Assembly (NCBI GenBank): GCA_020845495.1
Contig: JADLFM010000207.1
Span: forward strand, 1 to 49,350
Reading direction: 5' to 3'
Length of the DNA stretch: 49,350 bases
From: Chloroflexota bacterium
Lineage (GTDB): Bacteria > Chloroflexota > UBA6077 > JACCZL01
The notes under the pieces: model-generated
The model's input: the letters and a program-made list of their open reading frames with translations, nothing else
The model's database searches: none
What the model was told of the DNA's origin: nothing
Part shown: positions 45,304 through 49,350 of the stretch, in pieces
How positions within the stretch are numbered: the stretch's first letter is position 1
Layout of the letters: every line of letters begins with the position of its first letter
Position numbers and translations under genes: made by a program

Positions 45304-46091
45304 GGATCTCTCCGGTTTCGGATGAGATGCAGCGAGGCGTGGACCGAGGCACAGGCGTCGCCCGCGTGCTCCAGCAGCGTCTTCTGGGTAGGCCAGAGCG
45401 ACCGAAGCTCCGGGTATCGGTCCTCGAGCGATGCGCGTACCTGGTCCTTCGTCCCACTGACGCTGCCGGTGGTCGACCGCTTGAGTTCTTGTGGCATGCG
45501 CTCGAACAGATCGGCATCCACCTCGGTGGCCAGAGCATCGACCAGCGCGCGCGCCCGGCCGAGCCCCGAGATCACCGACCACTGCACCCGTCCCTGCGGG
45601 AAGGCGAGCGACTCGACCGTGATGACGTTCGGCCGATGCTCGTGCGCCAGCCCGCGCAGGTTCTTGTAGATCCACCTGCAGCGCGCCGAAACGTCGTCGG
45701 CCTTGCGGGCGAAGGCTTCGGGGTTGGGCGCGGTCTTCCAGACGCCGACGCCGAGGAATGTCAGCACACCGTCGCTGGAGAGCGTCGCCTGGCACCATCC
45801 GAAGCTTGCAAGGCCAGAGTCGAAGCCGAGGATGTTGATCACGGCCCCCCTCCAGAACTGCGCGGCGCACGCCGGCATGCAGACGCGAACGATGTCGACT
45901 CCGTTGCCCAGTCCGGCCGGGCGCCCGCGCTTCGGCGCATCGGAGGCCACGGGCTGCAAGGCGTAGTGCCACCCGCAGAGCGAACGTTTGCAATGGTGGC
46001 AGGTGTGCTCGGCATCGCGCCCGCAACCCGGCGCGCCGCAGGCGAAGGCCGTCTGCCGAGAGATCATCCGCGTCGGAACGTCCTCGGTCAT
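45294..46091 (-). CDS. RuvC-like Holliday junction resolvase with zinc-finger N-terminus
   Basis: This 265-residue protein has a RuvC-like RNase H fold in its last 180 residues: INILGFDSGLASFGW with Asp91, VITVESLAF with Glu160, and LLEHAGDACASVHA with His242 and Asp245, the usual acidic catalytic set. Residues 17-75 form a Cys/His-rich region (ACGAPGCGRD, HTCHHCKRSLCGWH, and CMPAC) likely binding zinc, fused in frame. Such enzymes resolve branched DNA before packaging. ATG 46091 overlaps the HU-like stop. An alternative start at the GTG before INILG would drop the zinc region. Confidence 0.7.
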   Translation of the reverse strand: MTEDVPTRMISRQTAFACGAPGCGRDAEHTCHHCKRSLCGWHYALQPVASDAPKRGRPAGLGNGVDIVRVCMPACAAQFWRGAVINILGFDSGLASFGWCQATLSSDGVLTFLGVGVWKTAPNPEAFARKADDVSARCRWIYKNLRGLAHEHRPNVITVESLAFPQGRVQWSVISGLGRARALVDALATEVDADLFERMPQELKRSTTGSVSGTKDQVRASLEDRYPELRSLWPTQKTLLEHAGDACASVHASLHLIRNRRDPWT

Positions 46092-46402
46092 AGGTCGAGC
46101 CCCGCCTTCGCCCGCTTCGCCATGCGGAAGTGAATCCGCTTCGTGGGCGGCAGGAGGATCTCCTGCTTGGTCTGCGGGTTCAAGATCCGACGACGCTTCC
46201 TCGTTCGCATCGAGAAGACGCCGACCCCCACGAGCGCCACGCGCCCGTTCTGCGCAACGCGCTCGAGCAGCGCCTCGAAGAACAGCCGAAACTCTTCGGC
46301 CGGTCGCACCCGGTGCTGCTCGAACTTCGGAGGCCGCTGCGCGCGCAGCTGCGCAAGCACGACCTCCTCGAGCGCTTCCCACTCCGTCAGCCTCTTGCCC
46401 AT
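46088..46402 (-). CDS. HU/IHF-family DNA-binding protein
   Basis: This 104-residue basic protein has the HU/IHF beta-arm pattern VGVGVFSMRTRKRRRILNPQ TKQEILLPP and a helical N-terminus (RLFFEALLERVAQNGRVAL). It probably bends DNA, possibly at the origin or during packaging. GCAGGAAGGGGACCAC precedes ATG 46402, the same strong RBS class as the early genes. It overlaps the end of the upstream gene by 16 bases and the RuvC-like start by ATGA. Confidence 0.8.
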   Translation of the reverse strand: MGKRLTEWEALEEVVLAQLRAQRPPKFEQHRVRPAEEFRLFFEALLERVAQNGRVALVGVGVFSMRTRKRRRILNPQTKQEILLPPTKRIHFRMAKRAKAGLDL

Positions 46403-46773
46403 GTGGTCCCCTTCCTGCTGGCCGCGGTAGCGCGCGCGATGGCGCGGTCGAACACAGCCAGGACGTCGGCCTGTTTCCGGCCTGGCTGCTCCTCCCAGTC
46501 GTACAACGTCATCCGACCACTGGGGTCGGCGATGATCTTCAGCAGATCCTCCGCGGCGAGGATCGTCTCCACGTCGGGCGCGTAGATCGCGACGGCGTCG
46601 TGCAAGCAGAACAACGTGACGCCCTCATCGTCGGGCGCGCAGATCTTGCCCTGCGCGTCGAAGGAGAAGCATGGGGCCCACCCGCCAGCCAGGGCCTGAC
46701 GCGCCTTGCGCAGACCGGTGGCGATGCGCGCGAACTCGGATGCCCCCGGCGATGGCCAGAGCCCGAGCCTCAT
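46387..46773 (-). CDS. DUF6197-like hypothetical protein
   Basis: This 128-residue protein has GLRKARQALAGGWAPCFSFD, EGVTLFCLHDAVAIYAP and KQADVLAVFDRAIARATAAS, recalling DUF6197 proteins found in actinobacteria and phages, whose function is unknown. It starts with an ATG overlapping the helicase stop. Position between helicase and HU suggests a replication-associated role, but there is no direct evidence. Confidence 0.55.
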   Translation of the reverse strand: MRLGLWPSPGASEFARIATGLRKARQALAGGWAPCFSFDAQGKICAPDDEGVTLFCLHDAVAIYAPDVETILAAEDLLKIIADPSGRMTLYDWEEQPGRKQADVLAVFDRAIARATAASRKGTTWARG

Positions 46774-48242
46774 TCGTCCTCCCGAACCATCGACAGCTGG
46801 GGGGCCTTCCGCGCCTTCGCCGCGGCCTTGGATGCGCGCTCGGCGTCGGCCTTCTCCTTCGCCTCGTTCTTGATGCGCTCGCGGCTCTCCTTCTGCGCTT
46901 TGAGCTCAGCAAGCCGCTCGGAAGCGAGGTTCACGGTCTCTCCGGAGAGCCGGTCGATGAGCGCAGCGGAGGTGTGGCGCTCGAGCTTCAGCGTCACGTT
47001 GCTCTCGCCCTCGGTCTGCTTGAGCACCGTCGCGCGCATCACCCCGGGCTCCTGCAGCTTGCGCCACACGCCGAGAATGAGCCGGGCGCGCCGCTCGATG
47101 TAGCTGCTCTCGGCGATCTCCGTCACCCGCGGGGGGCGCTCTTCGTTGTCGTCGCCGGGCCTGCCGGTGTGCGCGAGCACCACAACCGGGACCTGGTACC
47201 GCAGCGCGAGGTTCCGCAGGCGCCGGTACGACTCAGCCACCCTCAGCCGATGCTCATCGAAGCGGTCGGTGTGGTGATCCACCTCGCCACCGTGGTCGAC
47301 GTAGATGACCTGCACCCCCTTGTTGACCACCCAGTTCGCTGCGCGCCGGCAGAGCTCGTCGACCGTGATGGTGTCGTGGCGGTAGGTCACCAGCTGCGCG
47401 AGCTTCTTGTGCGCGACGGGCGCCACATCGCCGAACCGCGCCTGCTGCTCAGGCGTGCGCGTCGCTGTCCCAATGGCGCGCACCGGCATCGCCATCTCCC
47501 GCGCGATGATGCGCTTCGCCAACCAGCGCGTTCCGTCCTCGAGGCCGAAGAGCCCCACCTTGAAGCCTGCGTCCAACTGCGCGTCGATCATCGTGCCGAG
47601 CAGCGCGCTCTTCCCGACGCTCGGCAGCCCGACGATCATGTTCAGGTTCGGCACCAGCCCACCGATGACCTCGTCGAGCTTCGGGATGCCGGAGGGGATC
47701 AGGACCGGCCCCGCCTGCCCAGCCTCCTGCCGGTCCCAATCGTCGGAGATCTCCAGCACGTCTTGGTCTCCCGAGCCGTCGTCGCTGGTGAGGGAGACGA
47801 GGTCTCGCAGCGCCGCCTCGAGGTCGCCAGCGATGCGAGGCAGGTCGGCCCCCTGCTCACGCAGCGCCGAGAGCCCACGCTCAAGGGCGCCCTGCAGGAT
47901 GCGCCCACGGGCCTGCGCGCGCATGCTGTCGACGAGGTCGGCGAATCGCTCCCGGTCGAGCGCGTTCGAGCCCTGGAGGCCCTGCAGCCAGCCCAGGTCG
48001 TCTTCGCCGAAGGCCTTCGTGGTGCGCCCAGCCGCGAAGACCGAGACGGCATCGGCCGGCCTACGTCGCTGCGCCAACCGCTGCAGGATGCCCCAGGCGA
48101 CCCGCACGCGGGGGTCTCCGAAGTCTTCCGGGCGCATGCCGGTCTGGTCGATGAGGGCCCCGGGGTTGGAGTTCAGCACCGGCCCCTCGGCATCGAGGAC
48201 CGCCCCGAGGATGGCCTGCTCGAGTTCCCGGCTCACATCCAC
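46770..48242 (-). CDS. dnaB: DnaB-type replicative helicase
   Basis: This 490-residue protein is a DnaB-like hexameric helicase that unwinds the replication fork. The N-terminal helical domain covers about 1-130. The RecA-like domain starts near 180, with Walker A GLPSVGKS (205-212) and Walker B VIYVDHGGE (Asp316), followed by VPVVVLAHTGRPGDDNEERP. A highly charged Lys/Ala/Glu tail covers 440-490. Its start overlaps the end of the initiator gene by 10 bases, so initiator and helicase are translationally coupled, like lambda O and P. Confidence 0.9.
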   Translation of the reverse strand: MDVSRELEQAILGAVLDAEGPVLNSNPGALIDQTGMRPEDFGDPRVRVAWGILQRLAQRRRPADAVSVFAAGRTTKAFGEDDLGWLQGLQGSNALDRERFADLVDSMRAQARGRILQGALERGLSALREQGADLPRIAGDLEAALRDLVSLTSDDGSGDQDVLEISDDWDRQEAGQAGPVLIPSGIPKLDEVIGGLVPNLNMIVGLPSVGKSALLGTMIDAQLDAGFKVGLFGLEDGTRWLAKRIIAREMAMPVRAIGTATRTPEQQARFGDVAPVAHKKLAQLVTYRHDTITVDELCRRAANWVVNKGVQVIYVDHGGEVDHHTDRFDEHRLRVAESYRRLRNLALRYQVPVVVLAHTGRPGDDNEERPPRVTEIAESSYIERRARLILGVWRKLQEPGVMRATVLKQTEGESNVTLKLERHTSAALIDRLSGETVNLASERLAELKAQKESRERIKNEAKEKADAERASKAAAKARKAPQLSMVREDE

Positions 48243-49285
48243 TCCATGGTCTTGACCGGGTCGCGCGGGCCGCCTGTGACCTGCAGGGCCTTGAACCAGA
48301 CCTTCTCAGCCGTGAAGCCGAGGAACGGAAATGGGGGCTCTCTGGTCTTCGCCCAATGATTCCAGAGGTATCGCTCCCAGAGCAGCGGGATGTCATCGAC
48401 GTCAAGGTTCCACTCGACCCCGTTCTGCGACGGCAGGGCCTTCATGCGCTCGAGCATCTCGGAGAGCTTCGTGTTCACCAGAGCCGGAGGCACGGCCTCG
48501 TCGTCGTCGGGAAGCCCCAGTTCGGCCAGCCGGTCGCGCCTGACGGCCTGCATGCGCCGCCAGAGTTCCTCCCAGATCGATGGCTCCCGGGTCTTCTTTG
48601 ATTTCGGAGCTTTAGGCTCTTGGGGAAGCAGATCCGCCTGCCGGGCGGCCCCAGCCGCCAGATCAGTTGTACTGATCGCTGATCGCTGATCGCTGATCGC
48701 TGTGTTCGGTGCTGGGTTCGGTGACGCTTCGGTGCTGGGTTCGGTGACGCTTCGGTGCTGGGTTCGGTGACGCTTAAGCGAAACCGAACCCAGGTCCGAA
48801 GCGTCGACCGAACCGCCACCGAACTGCCCGGTGGTCGGGGATCGGGGTGGTCCACCAGTTTCTTTTCTAGCCTCAGCGGATCTCGCACCACCCTTTGACG
48901 CGATGCGCCGATTCAGCACGCGACGCTGGATCGGTTCGAAGGCCCTGGACATCCCCCGTACCCGGAAGCCTTCGGGCTGGGTCTCCAGCACCCCAAGCCG
49001 CGCCAGCACGATGGGTTCGACCCGCTGATCTGACGCCAGCTGCCACCGCAGGGCGACATCGTCCGGAGCCAGCACCAGGGCCGGCTCTTCCCCTCTGGGC
49101 GTCACCTCGATGATGGCTTCGAGCTCTCGCGGGTCGCTGCAGAGCTTCCAGAAGGCGTACAGGCTGCCGATCGCGTGCTGGTGCGTCACCTTCATGTGCG
49201 TGGCCAGCAGCGCTGCGGTGGGCTCGATGGCGCGATCGATCTGCACGTACGGCAGCGGATCTGATGTGCCCTGCTTACGTCCCAT
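48233..49285 (-). CDS. Replication initiator carrying the candidate origin
   Basis: This 350-residue protein is a phage replication initiator, judged from position and domain layout. It has a winged-helix-like N-terminal part (about 10-125; LATHMKVTHQHAIGSLYAFW, then APDDVALRWQLASDQRVEPI). A low-complexity linker at about 160-205 is encoded by the iterons at 48672-48805, and the C-terminal half is helical (IWEELWRRMQAVRRDRLAEL). The layout recalls lambda O, where iterons lie in the coding region. ATG 49285 has GGGAGGGG upstream. The next gene is the DnaB-like helicase. Confidence 0.65.
   Translation of the reverse strand: MGRKQGTSDPLPYVQIDRAIEPTAALLATHMKVTHQHAIGSLYAFWKLCSDPRELEAIIEVTPRGEEPALVLAPDDVALRWQLASDQRVEPIVLARLGVLETQPEGFRVRGMSRAFEPIQRRVLNRRIASKGGARSAEARKETGGPPRSPTTGQFGGGSVDASDLGSVSLKRHRTQHRSVTEPSTEASPNPAPNTAISDQRSAISTTDLAAGAARQADLLPQEPKAPKSKKTREPSIWEELWRRMQAVRRDRLAELGLPDDDEAVPPALVNTKLSEMLERMKALPSQNGVEWNLDVDDIPLLWERYLWNHWAKTREPPFPFLGFTAEKVWFKALQVTGGPRDPVKTMEWM
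48672..48702. repeat. Four 7-bp GATC-containing repeats
   Basis: CTGATCG occurs four times in tandem at 48672, 48679, 48686 and 48693, then a partial CTG. With a further GATC at 48661 there are five GATC sites within 38 bases. They lie inside the initiator gene and next to the 23-bp repeats. The 7-bp period shifts the reading frame, so the peptide is not itself repeated. Confidence 0.85.
48705..48805. repeat. 23-bp iterons: three direct, one degenerate inverted
   Basis: Three exact 23-bp copies lie at 48705-48727, 48728-48750 and 48751-48773; each contains TTCGGTGCTGGG and TTCGGTGACGC. After the central TTAA (48774-48777), an inverted imperfect copy occupies 48778-48805, matching 24 of 28 positions across the arms. 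The three direct copies are read in three different frames, so DNA identity is retained without peptide identity. Candidate initiator-binding iterons of the replication origin. Confidence 0.8.
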
Positions 49286-49350
49286 GGTCCCCTCCCAAGG
49301 TACTGCCCCCCGCGCCGGGTGAGAGGCCGGCGCAGGGGCGGACGCCCGAA
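49286..49350 (-). promoter_or_regulatory. Leader of the minus-strand block with large hairpin
   Basis: A 12-bp stem, 49307-49318 with 49327-49338 (one wobble on the minus strand) and an 8-base loop, is followed on the minus strand by GGGAGGGGACC and the ATG at 49285. This mirrors the hairpin-plus-RBS design of the plus-strand leaders. Only 65 bases are visible before the window ends, so the promoter probably lies across the junction. Confidence 0.5.

Noticed and set aside
48672..48805. CRISPR array or protein-level tandem repeat
   Set aside because: The repeats are directly adjacent without spacers and lie inside a gene. Period lengths of 7 and 23 shift the frame, so neither CRISPR nor peptide repetition fits.
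1..49350. Integrase, transposase, repressor, reverse transcriptase/diversity-generating element, toxin-antitoxin pair
   Set aside because: No reading frame shows the motifs of tyrosine or serine recombinases, DDE transposases, CI/Cro-type repressors or reverse transcriptases. The only small HTH protein cannot be assigned to these.

Overview
This GC-rich window looks like a nearly complete genome of a contractile-tailed bacteriophage (myovirus-type Caudoviricetes). It carries a full virion gene set: small and large terminase, portal, MuF-like head protein, protease/scaffold, decoration and capsid proteins, neck proteins, sheath, tube, frameshifted tail chaperone, tape measure, baseplate and fibres. 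It also has its own recombination, replication, DNA-methylation and lysis genes. A small protein with a lipobox and a fragment with outer-membrane-strand character suggest a Gram-negative host, but the host cannot be named from the sequence. No integrase, excisionase, CI-like repressor, transposase, ParA or complete tRNA was recognised, so a temperate lifestyle is neither shown nor excluded. The protein families found (DUF1073 portal, DUF2213 protease, DUF2184 capsid, DUF4054, DUF3383 sheath, DUF3277 tube, Gp138-type spike) are typical of small contractile phages with a minimal baseplate.

Layout. The plus strand, about 172-10098, is an early-type block: YqaJ exonuclease and RecT annealing protein (a Red-like recombination pair), a rho-independent terminator, a DUF932-like protein, a small HTH protein, a DnaQ-type exonuclease, small unknowns, a ParB-like protein with a cysteine cluster, a putative lipoprotein and an ASCH-like protein. 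Several of these genes sit behind a short inverted repeat followed by a strong purine-rich ribosome binding site. The minus strand, 49285 down to 10073, holds everything else. It begins with replication (initiator, DnaB-type helicase, HU-like protein, RuvC-like nuclease), then a Dam-family methylase, a ParB-domain methylase and small proteins, then a MazZ-like nucleotide hydrolase. The morphogenesis order follows: TerS, TerL, portal, MuF, protease/scaffold, decoration, capsid, neck, sheath, tube, chaperone, tape measure, Dit-like, plug, hub, spike, an accessory structural block, gp46-like, J-like, DUF2612-like, fibre. Lysis genes and more fibre or receptor-binding genes close the block. The two blocks converge and overlap by 26 bases at 10073-10098. 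They diverge across the window ends, so the ends probably lie in one divergent control region of a circular or circularly permuted molecule.

The most interesting signal is a candidate replication origin inside the initiator gene (48661-48805). It has four perfect 7-bp repeats each carrying GATC, next to three perfect 23-bp direct repeats and one degenerate inverted copy. The three 23-bp copies are read in three different frames, so DNA rather than protein is conserved. The phage also encodes a Dam-family methylase. Other notable points are a canonical -1 slippery site in the tail chaperone gene, a possible -1 slip joining two lysis-region reading frames, a fibre with about 14 tandem 21-residue repeats and a lectin-like domain set into the repeat series, paralogous Ig-like domains in two nearby tail proteins, and a zinc-finger fusion to the RuvC nuclease.
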